Positions 1 through 8,067 of a DNA stretch of 26,195 bases are shown here, one piece after another. The stretch is taken from contig JAICHN010000012.1 of NCBI GenBank assembly GCA_025924845.1, forward strand, positions 1 through 26,195. The letters run 5' to 3'. The position numbers were made by a program, and so were the translations under genes. This DNA comes from Chloroflexota bacterium (GTDB taxonomy: Bacteria; Chloroflexota; UBA5177; JANWHV01). A model generated the notes under the pieces. It was not told where the DNA came from. It did no database searches and worked only from the letters and a program-made list of their open reading frames with translations. The number at the start of each line of letters is the position of its first letter. Within the stretch, counting starts at the first letter, position 1.

Positions 1-590
1 GCGCCGTCCACGCGGGCCAGTAGGTCAGGGCTCCGCGTCCCGCTCAGCCTTCCACCCTTGATCAACACGGCCCGCGCCCCGGCGCGCAGCATGGTTTCGG
101 CGGCGGCGATCATGTCCTCCTGGAGGTGAACCGGCCGGCCACTCAGTAGAGCCGCTTCATGGAGGTTCGGTGTCACCAGTACGGCTCGGGGAATCAGTTC
201 AAGACGGAGCGTTTCCAGGGTTGGCGGGTCGAGAAACGGGCGGCCAAGCCGATCGACGCACACCGGATCCACTACCAGGGGCGGCAAACGATCGAGCACC
301 TCGCACACCGCTCTCATCCCCTCGGGTCCGCCCAGATAGCCGGTCTTGGCCGCTTCCGGGGCGAGATCGTCGAGCACGGCTTCGATCTGGGCGCGCACCA
401 GGGCGGTGGACAGGCGTTCGACCGCGATTACCCGCTCGGTATCTTGCACGGTGACAGCGGTGACCGCTACCGCGCCATGCACGCCGTGGCAGACCAGGGT
501 CTTCAGGTCGGCCGGCAAGCCGGTGCCGCCTCCGCTGTCGGTGCCGCCTATCGCCAACACGCAGCGGGTCTGGGCGCGAGTGAGCGGCAT
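1..590 (-). CDS. thiD: Hydroxymethylpyrimidine/phosphomethylpyrimidine kinase (ThiD), C-terminus cut by window edge
   Basis: Ribokinase-fold kinase of thiamine synthesis; ThiD phosphorylates 4-amino-5-hydroxymethyl-2-methylpyrimidine phosphate to the pyrophosphate. 196 residues are visible from ATG 588-590. Seen: the N-terminal glycine-rich substrate loop GGTDSGGGTG (residues 15-24) followed by ADLKT, the strand AVTAVTVQDT (42-51), VVDPV (106-110), TPNLHEA (140-146) and IKGG (177-180), in the order usual for ThiD. The C-terminal GxGD-type anion-hole segment lies outside the window. A Shine-Dalgarno-like AGGA sits 7-8 bases before the ATG. The usual IQADLKT reads LPADLKT here, so a related pyrimidine or pyridoxal kinase is a minor alternative. 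The gene is divergent from the M48 peptidase gene. No TPP riboswitch is evident in the short leader. Confidence 0.88.
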   Translation of the reverse strand, partial: MPLTRAQTRCVLAIGGTDSGGGTGLPADLKTLVCHGVHGAVAVTAVTVQDTERVIAVERLSTALVRAQIEAVLDDLAPEAAKTGYLGGPEGMRAVCEVLDRLPPLVVDPVCVDRLGRPFLDPPTLETLRLELIPRAVLVTPNLHEAALLSGRPVHLQEDMIAAAETMLRAGARAVLIKGGRLSGTRSPDLLARVDG

Positions 591-613
591 AAGTGATCCT
601 TACTCTAGCGTAG

Positions 614-642
614 TGGGCATGTAACCACCCCCCAGGTATACT
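614..642 (+). promoter_or_regulatory. Candidate sigma-70-type promoter for the M48-dynamin operon
   Basis: TGGGCA (614-619) and TATACT (637-642) are separated by 17 bases. They match the TTGACA/TATAAT consensus at 4 and 4-5 positions. The predicted start of transcription is near 649, leaving a leader of about 20 bases before the ATG at 668. Found by eye only; the short divergent spacer makes a promoter here likely, but the exact boxes are uncertain. Confidence 0.42.
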
Positions 643-667
643 TCTGGTGCAGATAGGGAGGCGGCCC

Positions 668-1591
668 ATGGCTACGAGTTTCGCGGATTTTGTGGCGCTA
701 CGCAAATCACGGGAGCAGCTCGGTCCTCCGGGACGACCTAAGCTCTACGCGCATCCCGCCGATTCCGTCGTGCAGCGTGTCCTCAGCCGGGTGGGCCTCC
801 AGGGGAGCGTGGAAGCCGTATTGGAATCCTACCTGAAGGTCTTCTACGGCACCTTGATTCATGATTCGGTGCAGGCGTCGCCGCGCCAATTCCCGGAGCT
901 CTACGCCCTGCTGACCGACTGCTCGGAGCGCCTGGGTATCGCGGTGCCCCGACTGCTGGTGGGGCCGGGGCCGGGCGGGATGGGCATGAACGCCTTTACC
1001 TTCGGTACCGACCAGGAGTGTTTCGTTTTCGTCACCTCACTACTCGCCTTGCAGATGAGCGAGGAGGAGTTGCGCTTTGTGATCGGTCATGAATGCGGGC
1101 ATATCCACAACCAGCACGTGACCTACCTTACGTTGGGCTATCTCCTTCACTATCAGCTGTTCAGCAAATTCTGGAAGGATCCCGACCTCTACAAGTTCCC
1201 TATGTTCGCTACCAGGCTGCCGTTGGCGAGCTGGCAGCGTCGCGCCGAGATTACGGCCGATCGGGCCGGGGCGATCTGCGCCCGCGACACGGAGGCTGGC
1301 GCGCGCGCGCTTATCAAGCTACGCCTGGGTTTTGCCTCGCTCGCCCAGTCGATTGATGTCGAAGCGTACCTGGCTCAGGGCGAGGATTTGCGCCGGGAGA
1401 GCTTGGCGGTGCGCGGCCAGGAGCTCGGCTATTCGCACCCTCTTGTAGTGAAGCGCATCCAGATGCTGCGCCTCTTCGCCCGTTCCGAGTTGTTCTATAG
1501 TTGTGCCGGTCTTCCCCGTCCCGCCCACGTGGATTTGTTGCAGCGAAACGATCTGGAACGCGAGACCGAAGCTTTCGTGAGCGTGCTGTGA
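668..1591 (+). CDS. M48 family zinc metallopeptidase
   Basis: 307-residue zinc endopeptidase of the M48 (Ste24/HtpX/OMA1) class. The zinc-binding HEXXH is HECGH at residues 141-145, and the third ligand is probably Glu194 in RRAEITADRAG, the usual M48 ExxxD arrangement. The family motif NAFTFG (108-113) precedes it and SHPLVVKRI (256-264) follows. I see no clear transmembrane helix or signal peptide; the segment around 152-168 is only partly hydrophobic, so this is probably a cytoplasmic or peripheral enzyme. The start at ATG 668 is chosen for AGGGAGG six bases upstream; an in-frame GTG at 647 lacks such a site. The stop codon overlaps the GTG start of the next gene (GTGA), so the three genes 668-5231 look like one translationally coupled operon. 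The substrate is unknown; the dynamin partners are the obvious candidates. Confidence 0.9.
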   Translation: MATSFADFVALRKSREQLGPPGRPKLYAHPADSVVQRVLSRVGLQGSVEAVLESYLKVFYGTLIHDSVQASPRQFPELYALLTDCSERLGIAVPRLLVGPGPGGMGMNAFTFGTDQECFVFVTSLLALQMSEEELRFVIGHECGHIHNQHVTYLTLGYLLHYQLFSKFWKDPDLYKFPMFATRLPLASWQRRAEITADRAGAICARDTEAGARALIKLRLGFASLAQSIDVEAYLAQGEDLRRESLAVRGQELGYSHPLVVKRIQMLRLFARSELFYSCAGLPRPAHVDLLQRNDLERETEAFVSVL

Positions 1592-3264
1592 ATCTCACCT
1601 CCCCTCCCCGTCCCGAAGTTCGCCTGCGTGACGCACTCCATGACTTGGGCGCGGAGGCGGCGCGGTTCGGTGCCTTCGATCTGGCGCGCGATTTCGCGGC
1701 GCTCGATGAGCGGCTGCGTTCGCGCCGCTTGTTGGTCTCCGTAGTAGGCGAGCATAATCGTGGTAAATCGACCCTGGTGAACAGTCTGATCGGCGAGTCA
1801 TGGCTGCCCGCCGGACAGAACGCTCCGACCCTGCCTCCGGTCTATGTTCATGCCGGCGCGCAGGACCGGGTTGAGTTGGTATACAGGGACGGCTCAATCG
1901 CCGAAAGTACGCGCGACGAATTGCTGGAAATGCGGGCCGAGGAGGCGGCGGCGGTTGCGTACGCCCGCGTCGCGCTGCGGAATCCCCACCTTCACGGGCT
2001 GTTGCTGGCCGATACGCCGGGGCTGAACGATCCCGATACGAGCCGACTTGCCGAGACGGTACACGGTTTATTGCCCCGTTGCGATCTGGCGCTGTTGGTG
2101 CTCGACAGCGCCCAGGCTTTAGGCGCCAGCGAGCTGGATTTCATCGAGCGGCACCTGCGGAACAGTGGCCTGCACCGCTTAATCGTGGTGCTCAATCGCG
2201 ATGACGAGTTGGCGGGTGAGGAGCAGCGCGCGGTGGTGCGTGAGCGCGTGAAGCGGCTCCTCACCCCATTGCTCGGCTCGGCGCCCGAACAGCTTCCCTA
2301 TTCGGCGCGCATCGCCTTGCGGGCCCGTGAACAGGACGACGCCCTGCTCCTGGCGCGATCCGGCTATCCGGAGTTACGCGCCCTCCTTGAGGGCTGCGCC
2401 GAGGAACGGGGCCGTATTGTCCACGATTCGGTAGCGGAGCGGGCACGGCGCCTGGGCAGGGAGTTGCGCGTCCGGCTCGAACCCGCCGCCGTGCAACCGG
2501 AGCCGCAGGCCCTGATCGGTCCTGCCGAACTGGAGGCAACGAAGATAGACCTTGCCTGTCGTGCCGTAACACGGGTGGGCGAAGAGTACAGCATGGATCT
2601 CAACGCCTTCGCCATCGCACTGCGCGACCGCTTGGTTGAGGAGACGGCGGACGCCTCGCCCGAGGATTTACGGCGCTACCTCCCGTTTTACATTCAAGAG
2701 CAATTCGCCGCCTTCCTGCGTGAGCACGAGGAGGAGGTTCCGGCCCGCGCTCAACAGGCTGTGCGCGAGGCCGGACTGGTCGATGCCCCGGCCCTGAACG
2801 TGACCGCTCGGGCCCCCGCGCCCGGCCTGCATCCCTACGTGCGGCCCGATTTTCTCGAGGACAGTCTCCTCCTGACCACGTTCCTCACCGTGATCGGCCT
2901 TACCCTCCGCCCGATCATGTCTACCATGATGATGACTATCGGTCCCTTATTGCGGATGCTGACGCGCACGACGCGCGAGGAGGACGAGCGCGGCGCCTTG
3001 CTGCGGTCGGGGCAGGCTGCCGTCATGCAGGCCGCCGGCGTGCTGGAACGGCAGATCGCCCCGGCCTTCGAAGGGGTATGTACCACGATTCGGACCAATG
3101 CCCTGCCGCCTACGCCCGCCGTGCCGGCCGCCTTACCGGAGGATACGGACGGTGAGGCGAGCCGCGCCCGCGTGGACGCGCTTTTAACTATGCTTGATTC
3201 GTTTTCCGCCGACACCGGCGATAGAGGCGTCCCGGCCAACAGCCCGGCGCCGATGAGAGGATGA
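1588..3264 (+). CDS. Dynamin-like GTPase 1
   Basis: 558-residue large GTPase of the dynamin superfamily; such proteins bind and remodel membranes on GTP hydrolysis. Visible motifs: P-loop GEHNRGKST (54-62), a likely G2 threonine in APTLPP (79-84), G3 DTPG (142-145), and a G4-position NRDD (203-206) in place of NKxD. A long charged helical region (about 270-400) is followed by a hydrophobic patch (424-457) rich in Met, Leu and Ile, a candidate membrane paddle, then an Ala/Pro-rich tail. The start is GTG 1588, overlapping the upstream stop by four bases; the open frame reaches back to 1501, but that would overlap the peptidase by 90 bases and carries Arg/Ser-rich sequence. The next gene begins at or just after this stop. 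Function is assigned by motifs only; DynA, BDLP, LeoA and IniA are distant family relatives rather than close matches. Confidence 0.85.
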   Translation: MNLTSPPRPEVRLRDALHDLGAEAARFGAFDLARDFAALDERLRSRRLLVSVVGEHNRGKSTLVNSLIGESWLPAGQNAPTLPPVYVHAGAQDRVELVYRDGSIAESTRDELLEMRAEEAAAVAYARVALRNPHLHGLLLADTPGLNDPDTSRLAETVHGLLPRCDLALLVLDSAQALGASELDFIERHLRNSGLHRLIVVLNRDDELAGEEQRAVVRERVKRLLTPLLGSAPEQLPYSARIALRAREQDDALLLARSGYPELRALLEGCAEERGRIVHDSVAERARRLGRELRVRLEPAAVQPEPQALIGPAELEATKIDLACRAVTRVGEEYSMDLNAFAIALRDRLVEETADASPEDLRRYLPFYIQEQFAAFLREHEEEVPARAQQAVREAGLVDAPALNVTARAPAPGLHPYVRPDFLEDSLLLTTFLTVIGLTLRPIMSTMMMTIGPLLRMLTRTTREEDERGALLRSGQAAVMQAAGVLERQIAPAFEGVCTTIRTNALPPTPAVPAALPEDTDGEASRARVDALLTMLDSFSADTGDRGVPANSPAPMRG

Positions 3265-3266
3265 GG

Positions 3267-5231
3267 ATGACCGCACAGGTTGAAGGCTATCGCGACTTCG
3301 CCGAAGTACGGGGCGAGGTGGTCGACGAGTTACGAGAGTTGGCGTCGCTTAACCGCGGCCTGGGCATGGAAGATGGCGCGGACCAGATAGGCGAACTTGC
3401 CGATCGGGTGCAGGCAGGCGTCTTCCGCGTGCTGGTGCTGGGCGAGTTCAAGCGCGGAAAATCCACCCTGATCAATTCGCTGCTTGGGGCGAATCTCCTC
3501 CCCGCCAACGTCACGCCCACCACGGCGTTGCTTACTCTGATCAAATACGGGCGGGAAGTGGAGATCGATCTGATTCCTTTCCACGGGGCACCGAAGCGGG
3601 TGAGTCCCGACGTGCTCGCCGAAACGCTCAGCCTATCGAGCGACGAGGAAGAAAATCATCGTCGGCAGTCCACCTACAAGATGGTGGAAGTGCGTTATCC
3701 GTCGCCGTTGTGCGAGAACAATGTAGAAATAGTGGACTCCCCGGGGCTGAACGAATCCGCCATGCGGACGGAAATCACCAGTGGCTACATTCGCCAATCG
3801 GATGCCGCGATCTTCGTCCTTTCCGCCACGAACTTCGCCAGTCTGACCGAGTTGGAATATCTGAATAGTCACATTCTCGGTAAGGGGCTGACCCATATTT
3901 TCTTCGCGATCAATCAGTACGACCGCGTGATCGATGATGCCGACGACCCGGCCCGCGAAACACGTGACCTTACCGCGATGGCCGAGCAGCGCCTTGGTCC
4001 GCTCACCCGCGTCAATGGGCGGGATCTGGGCCGCGATCGTATCTTCTTCGTCAGCGCCAAACCGGCGCTCCGCGCCCGTATGCAGGGCGATGCGGCCGCC
4101 CTGGAGCGGTCCCGCCTCCCCGAGCTGGAAAAGGCTCTGGAGCGGTTTCTGGCCCGTGAACGAGGGCGGGTTGCCCTGGAGCGCCCGCTGGCCCAGGCGG
4201 CGCAGGCCGTGGATGATGCTCGCCACGCCATTGCCTTTCGCCGATCCACCATGGAAACCGATCTGGCCACCCTTGAGCAGCGGGTCCGTGAGGTGCAGCC
4301 CCGCTTCGAGGAACTGCAGGAGCATAAGCGGCGGATCGTGCGCACCATCGAGGCGGCTGAACAACTGGTGGGAAAGTCGGTGGAGTTGAGCTTCCGCCAG
4401 CGCGTGGCCATGATGGAGGACGGTATGCTTGAGGCCGCGATGGCGCTCAAGCTGTCGCCGCAGTGGAATCCGCAGCGGATTCGCAAGGAGATGGCGGAAG
4501 GGATCAACTCCTACATCGAGCGCGAACTGCAAGGCTGGTCCGATCAGACCGCCAAGGAGATCGAGGAACGGCTGAATCAGCTTACCGAGGATATCGGCCC
4601 CGACGCGGCGACGATTGACGCGACCCTGCAGCGGATCCGGATCGGGGTTGCGGGAGGTGTATTACCCGAGGAATCGGAGGTGACGGGCGATCCCAAGCGG
4701 GTGATGGAGACTATCCTTTCCTATGGCGGCGGCATGTTGGGCGACTTCGGCGTGGTGTTGCGGGGCGGCAGCGGCTGGTTGCAAAGTGCCATGCGGATTA
4801 TCGCGCTGCAACTGGCCGCCACGGTGTTGCTGGCGGCGATTGGCTGGGCGACCAGCCCCCTGTTCGTGATCGGCACGGTGGCGAGCGCCGTGGCGCTGGG
4901 CGTGGTGAATCGGCGCAACACCATGGAACGGAACATGAAGGAGAAGATGGCGGAGACGGCCCGTGCCGAACTGCATAAGCTGCCCGCCAAGGCCCTCCCC
5001 AACATGCTCCAGGAGGTGCATAAAACGTTCGAGGCGTTCCAGTCCTCGGTGGAGCGCGGTATTGACGTCATGATCGCCAACGTGCGGGACACCATTGATT
5101 CGGCGCTGGCCGACCGTCGGGCCAAGGAAGGGGAGCAAGCGCCGGAGCTGGAGCGCCTTAGCGGCATTGACCTCGGCCTGACTCACCTGGAAGAACGGAT
5201 GGCGGCCAGTAAGGCTCGTTTCGGCGCCTAG
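3267..5231 (+). CDS. Dynamin-like GTPase 2
   Basis: 654-residue dynamin-superfamily GTPase, second of a tandem pair. Motifs: P-loop GEFKRGKST (59-67), G2 within TPTTALLT (83-90), G3 DSPG (157-160), G4-position NQYD (216-219) and G5-like SAK (263-265). A predicted coiled-coil/helical stalk covers about 320-450, and a strongly hydrophobic hairpin covers about 509-547, a likely membrane-inserting region. The helical tail is charged. Two starts are possible: ATG 3261 overlaps the upstream stop as ATGA, whereas ATG 3267 has GAGAGG six bases upstream and is preferred. It differs from the first GTPase in length and in its membrane segment, suggesting an obligate hetero-pair as in other tandem bacterial dynamins (inference). 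The TAG stop interlocks with the dnaA stop in one CTAG. Confidence 0.87.
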   Translation: MTAQVEGYRDFAEVRGEVVDELRELASLNRGLGMEDGADQIGELADRVQAGVFRVLVLGEFKRGKSTLINSLLGANLLPANVTPTTALLTLIKYGREVEIDLIPFHGAPKRVSPDVLAETLSLSSDEEENHRRQSTYKMVEVRYPSPLCENNVEIVDSPGLNESAMRTEITSGYIRQSDAAIFVLSATNFASLTELEYLNSHILGKGLTHIFFAINQYDRVIDDADDPARETRDLTAMAEQRLGPLTRVNGRDLGRDRIFFVSAKPALRARMQGDAAALERSRLPELEKALERFLARERGRVALERPLAQAAQAVDDARHAIAFRRSTMETDLATLEQRVREVQPRFEELQEHKRRIVRTIEAAEQLVGKSVELSFRQRVAMMEDGMLEAAMALKLSPQWNPQRIRKEMAEGINSYIERELQGWSDQTAKEIEERLNQLTEDIGPDAATIDATLQRIRIGVAGGVLPEESEVTGDPKRVMETILSYGGGMLGDFGVVLRGGSGWLQSAMRIIALQLAATVLLAAIGWATSPLFVIGTVASAVALGVVNRRNTMERNMKEKMAETARAELHKLPAKALPNMLQEVHKTFEAFQSSVERGIDVMIANVRDTIDSALADRRAKEGEQAPELERLSGIDLGLTHLEERMAASKARFGA

Positions 5232-6628
5232 CGATCGTTTGCTTCGTAGAGGATATTGCGGATGGCCGCGATATCCTTGCGGATTTGTACATTCTCGATC
5301 CGGATCTCCTCGGTGATCTTGTCGATCCCATGAATGATCGTACTGTGGTCGCGTCCGCCCAGATACTCACCGATCCGCGGCGTCGAGCAACCGGCTTCGG
5401 CGCGCAATAAATACATCAGAATCTGCCGCGGCAGCGAGATCGCCCGCTCCCGCGATGGTCCGAGCATATCCTTGCGGTCGACCCGATAATACCGCAGTAC
5501 GGCGTCGAGCACCTGATCGAGGGTGGGCTTATTGCGTTTGGCGCCCGCGTTCATCGGGTCGATAGCGCTCGTGGCCAGTTCCAGCGAGACCGGTCGCTCT
5601 TGCACCATCGCCATATAGGTCACCCGCTGCAGCGTACCCTCGAGTTCACGCACATTGCTTTGCACATGCCGGGCAATATACTCGAGTACGGGGCGGGGCA
5701 CCGGCACCGATTGCAACTCGGCCTTGGCCTGCAAAATGGCGATACGATGTTCCAGGTCGGGCGGCTGCACGTCGGCGATCAGCCCCCACTCGAAGCGCGA
5801 CCGGAGCCGATCCTCCAGGGTAGTCATTGCCTTGGGATGGCGATCGCTGCTCAGGACGATTTGCTTTTGCGCCTGATGCAAGGAGTTGAAGGTGTGGAAG
5901 AACTCTTCCTGAGTACCCTCCTTGCCCGCGATAAACTGGATATCATCGATCAGGAGAATATCTACCTCGCGATATTTGTTCCGAAACTCCTCCGTGCGTG
6001 ACTTTTGGATGGCGCCGATCATTTCGTTCACAAAGGTCTCGGACGTGGTGTAGAGTACCGCCAGATGTTGATGCTCCCGCCTCGCATGGTGACCGATCGC
6101 GTGCAGGAGATGCGTCTTGCCCAGGCCGACCGGGCCGTAGATGAAGAGCGGGTTGAACCGTTTGGCGGGATTGTCGGCCACGCTTACGCACGCCGCATAG
6201 GCGAAGCGGTTGCCGCTGCCCTGCACGAACGTCTCGAAGACGTATTGGGGGTTGAGGGGGAAATAGGATTTCCCGCTGGGAGGCTCATCGGTTCCCGGAT
6301 CGTGTGCGACATGCGGCGTGCTCGCACTGCTCCCGTTACGCTGGGCGCTCTTCGTCCGCACCGGGCTGTCGGTTTTCTCACCGGCCAGCACGGCGTAGCG
6401 TAACTCAAGTTTATCGAAGCCGATTACGCGAAGGGCGCTGCCGATCATGTGCGGTACGCGCTTTTCAAGGTATTCCGCGTGAAACGGCGAGGGTACGCCC
6501 ACCGTTAATACAGATCCTTCCATGCCCACGCAACGCGTATGCTGCAGCCATGCGTCGTAATTCTGCTTGGTCATCATCTGCTGAAGCTCGGCAAGCGTGC
6601 GCTGCCATATTTGTGCGCCGGGCTGCAC
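5228..6628 (-). CDS. dnaA: Chromosomal replication initiator DnaA
   Basis: 466-residue AAA+ initiator that binds DnaA boxes and opens the origin. Domain I begins at QIWQRTLAELQ (residues 6-16) and a short linker spans about 82-120. The AAA+ domain carries Walker A GPVGLGKT (165-172), Walker B LLIDD (225-229), a sensor 1 region LSSDRHPK (259-266) and the sensor 2 arginine in NVRELEG (325-331). Domain IV ends with the DnaA signature GGRDHSTIIHG (424-434). GTG 6628 is preferred because AAGGAG lies nine bases upstream and domain I then starts as is usual; an ATG at 6664 would add 12 residues. There is no dnaN, recF or gyrB beside it, and no DnaA-box cluster was found, so this need not be the origin. 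The gene is tail to tail with the dynamin operon, sharing four bases. Confidence 0.97.
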   Translation of the reverse strand: MQPGAQIWQRTLAELQQMMTKQNYDAWLQHTRCVGMEGSVLTVGVPSPFHAEYLEKRVPHMIGSALRVIGFDKLELRYAVLAGEKTDSPVRTKSAQRNGSSASTPHVAHDPGTDEPPSGKSYFPLNPQYVFETFVQGSGNRFAYAACVSVADNPAKRFNPLFIYGPVGLGKTHLLHAIGHHARREHQHLAVLYTTSETFVNEMIGAIQKSRTEEFRNKYREVDILLIDDIQFIAGKEGTQEEFFHTFNSLHQAQKQIVLSSDRHPKAMTTLEDRLRSRFEWGLIADVQPPDLEHRIAILQAKAELQSVPVPRPVLEYIARHVQSNVRELEGTLQRVTYMAMVQERPVSLELATSAIDPMNAGAKRNKPTLDQVLDAVLRYYRVDRKDMLGPSRERAISLPRQILMYLLRAEAGCSTPRIGEYLGGRDHSTIIHGIDKITEEIRIENVQIRKDIAAIRNILYEANDR

Positions 6629-6663
6629 GGATTCGCTCTCCTTCTCCCACACGATGGAACCCA

Positions 6664-6692
6664 AGCGTAGCAGAACACCGGGCGAAGGGCAA
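6664..6692 (-). promoter_or_regulatory. Candidate dnaA promoter
   Basis: On the minus strand TTGCCC (6692-6687) and TACGCT (6669-6664) are 17 bases apart. The implied transcript would start near 6657, downstream of the ATG at 6664, which agrees with translation starting at GTG 6628. The -10 match is weak. Confidence 0.32.
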
Positions 6693-6723
6693 CGAGGTTT
6701 TGACCTTTCGGGGACGAGGATCC

Positions 6724-7761
6724 TCAGTTGGCGATGGACAGCAAGTGGGCCACGATGCGGTCAAGGGCCAGGATTTCCTGGGCCGCGCCCAGGGCGGCCG
6801 CCTCGCGCGGCATCCCATATACGACGGACGTTTCGGCGTCCTGCGCGATAGTCTGACCCCCGGCATTTTTGATTTGCAGAAGACCGGCGGCGCCGTCCGT
6901 TCCCAAACCGGTAAGCACCACGCCGACCGCCTGTGCCCCGTAGGTACGCGCCACTGAACGGAGGAGCACGTTCCCCGATGGCCGCAGTCCATCTATCGCG
7001 TCTTCGTCGCTCAAGACGATCAGTCCCCTCGCATCCACGTACATATGGTAATCGTCCGGCGCGAAGAGGGCCTGACCCGGTTGGGGGATCTCACCGTCCT
7101 CGGCCATTCTGACATCCAGCCCGCTGTACGTGCTCAACCACTCGACCAAGCCCGGCACGAAACCGCGCGTGATGTGCTGGACGATCAGGATGGGCGCCGG
7201 GAAAGTGCTCGGCAAGCGACGGAGCATGAAGTGAAGCGCGGCAGGTCCACCCGTAGAGGCGACTATCCCCACGGCCCGCACATGGGTGGGCGTATCGTGG
7301 GCGGCCATGGGCTGAATGGGCGCGGCGGACTCCACGGGGCGGGGGATCATCTTGACCGTTGCCATGCTGCGCACCGAACGGACCAATTCATCATGCATGC
7401 GCCGATACTCCGGCTCGTCTGGACCGGTCGGCTTGGCCACTACGGCCAGGGCGCCAACGCTGATTGCCTCAAAGGCCATTTGGGACGACGGGTCACCCAC
7501 GTAGCCGCTGAGCACGATGATCGGTATGGCTGCCTGTTCGAGAATCTTCCGCGTGGCAAGCAGCCCGTCCATCACGGGCATATTGATGTCCATGATCACC
7601 ACATCGGGGCGAAGTGAATGGCAAAGGCGCACCGCCTCGGCTCCGTCGCGCGCGGCGCCAACCACGCGCAAGTCCTCCTCCGACTCCAAGGTGGTGAGGA
7701 GGAGACGGCGCATGACCGCTGAATCATCGGCGATAAGGACCCGAAAAATCTGCTGCGCCAT
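6724..7761 (-). CDS. cheB: CheB-type protein-glutamate methylesterase/response regulator
   Basis: 345-residue two-domain protein. An N-terminal receiver domain (1-about 120) has acidic pocket D12-D13, phosphoacceptor D58 in VVIMDINMP, and K110. A linker (about 130-160) leads to the CheB methylesterase domain with catalytic triad S169 (ASTGGP), H196 (VQHI) and D289 (GLGTDG). CheB removes methyl groups from (and deamidates) chemoreceptors when phosphorylated by CheA. The start ATG at 7761 has GAGGGAG upstream at about ten bases. No cheR, cheA, cheW or chemoreceptor gene lies in the window, so the partner is not visible; the gene may belong to a dispersed chemosensory or non-motility signalling pathway. 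It lies 95 bases upstream of dnaA on the same strand and may be read through into it. Confidence 0.93.
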   Translation of the reverse strand: MAQQIFRVLIADDSAVMRRLLLTTLESEEDLRVVGAARDGAEAVRLCHSLRPDVVIMDINMPVMDGLLATRKILEQAAIPIIVLSGYVGDPSSQMAFEAISVGALAVVAKPTGPDEPEYRRMHDELVRSVRSMATVKMIPRPVESAAPIQPMAAHDTPTHVRAVGIVASTGGPAALHFMLRRLPSTFPAPILIVQHITRGFVPGLVEWLSTYSGLDVRMAEDGEIPQPGQALFAPDDYHMYVDARGLIVLSDEDAIDGLRPSGNVLLRSVARTYGAQAVGVVLTGLGTDGAAGLLQIKNAGGQTIAQDAETSVVYGMPREAAALGAAQEILALDRIVAHLLSIAN

Positions 7762-7892
7762 GGTGACGCGCTCCCTCAGCGAAAGTGACGACGTTTTTCC
7801 CCTATTCTTCAGGGTACTAGATCAGCGGTCGATTATCGCCCTCCTTTCCACATCCCCCTGCACCCCATTCGCGGCGCCGGCGGCTGAAACCA

Positions 7893-7921
7893 TGGACCCA
7901 TCGGCCCGTGCCCAGTATACT
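7893..7921 (+). promoter_or_regulatory. Candidate promoter of the tRNA-Arg gene
   Basis: TGGACC (7893-7898) and TATACT (7916-7921) are 17 bases apart, ending eight bases before the mature tRNA. The -10 box is the same hexamer as in the candidate promoter at 637-642, and spacing and position fit a tRNA promoter. lepB, 64 bases after the tRNA, may share it. Confidence 0.5.
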
Positions 7922-7929
7922 GCGAATGT

Positions 7930-8003
7930 GCTCCGGTAGCTCAGTGGATTAGAGCACTGGTCTTCGGAACCAGGTGTCGCGGGTTCGAATCCTGCCCGGA
8001 GCG
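7930..8003 (+). tRNA. tRNA-Arg (anticodon UCG)
   Basis: A complete 74-base cloverleaf. The acceptor arm GCTCCGG (7930-7936) pairs with CCGGAGC (7996-8002), with discriminator G at 8003. The D arm is GCTC/GAGC. The anticodon stem CTGGT/ACCAG encloses the loop CTTCGGA, giving anticodon TCG for CGA arginine codons. The T arm is GCGGG-TTCGAAT-CCTGC with one G-T pair. The 3' CCA is not encoded. Read by eye; the fold is unambiguous. Confidence 0.96.
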
Positions 8004-8067
8004 CCGCCACGAAGCATTTCACGGGGCCTTGTCGCCCAGTTCGTCGCCGGCAAAGGAGACGCGTACC

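Noticed and set aside
591..667. TPP riboswitch ahead of thiD
   Set aside because: The spacer is only 77 bases, shared by two divergent promoters, and lacks the CUGAGA and other conserved TPP-aptamer elements.
3633..4532. 299-codon open frame on the minus strand
   Set aside because: It is antisense to the second dynamin gene; no recognisable domain and no ribosome-binding site.
6716..6725. Perfect palindrome GAGGATCCTC at the cheB stop
   Set aside because: It has no loop to form a hairpin and no companion site; a ten-base palindrome may be chance.
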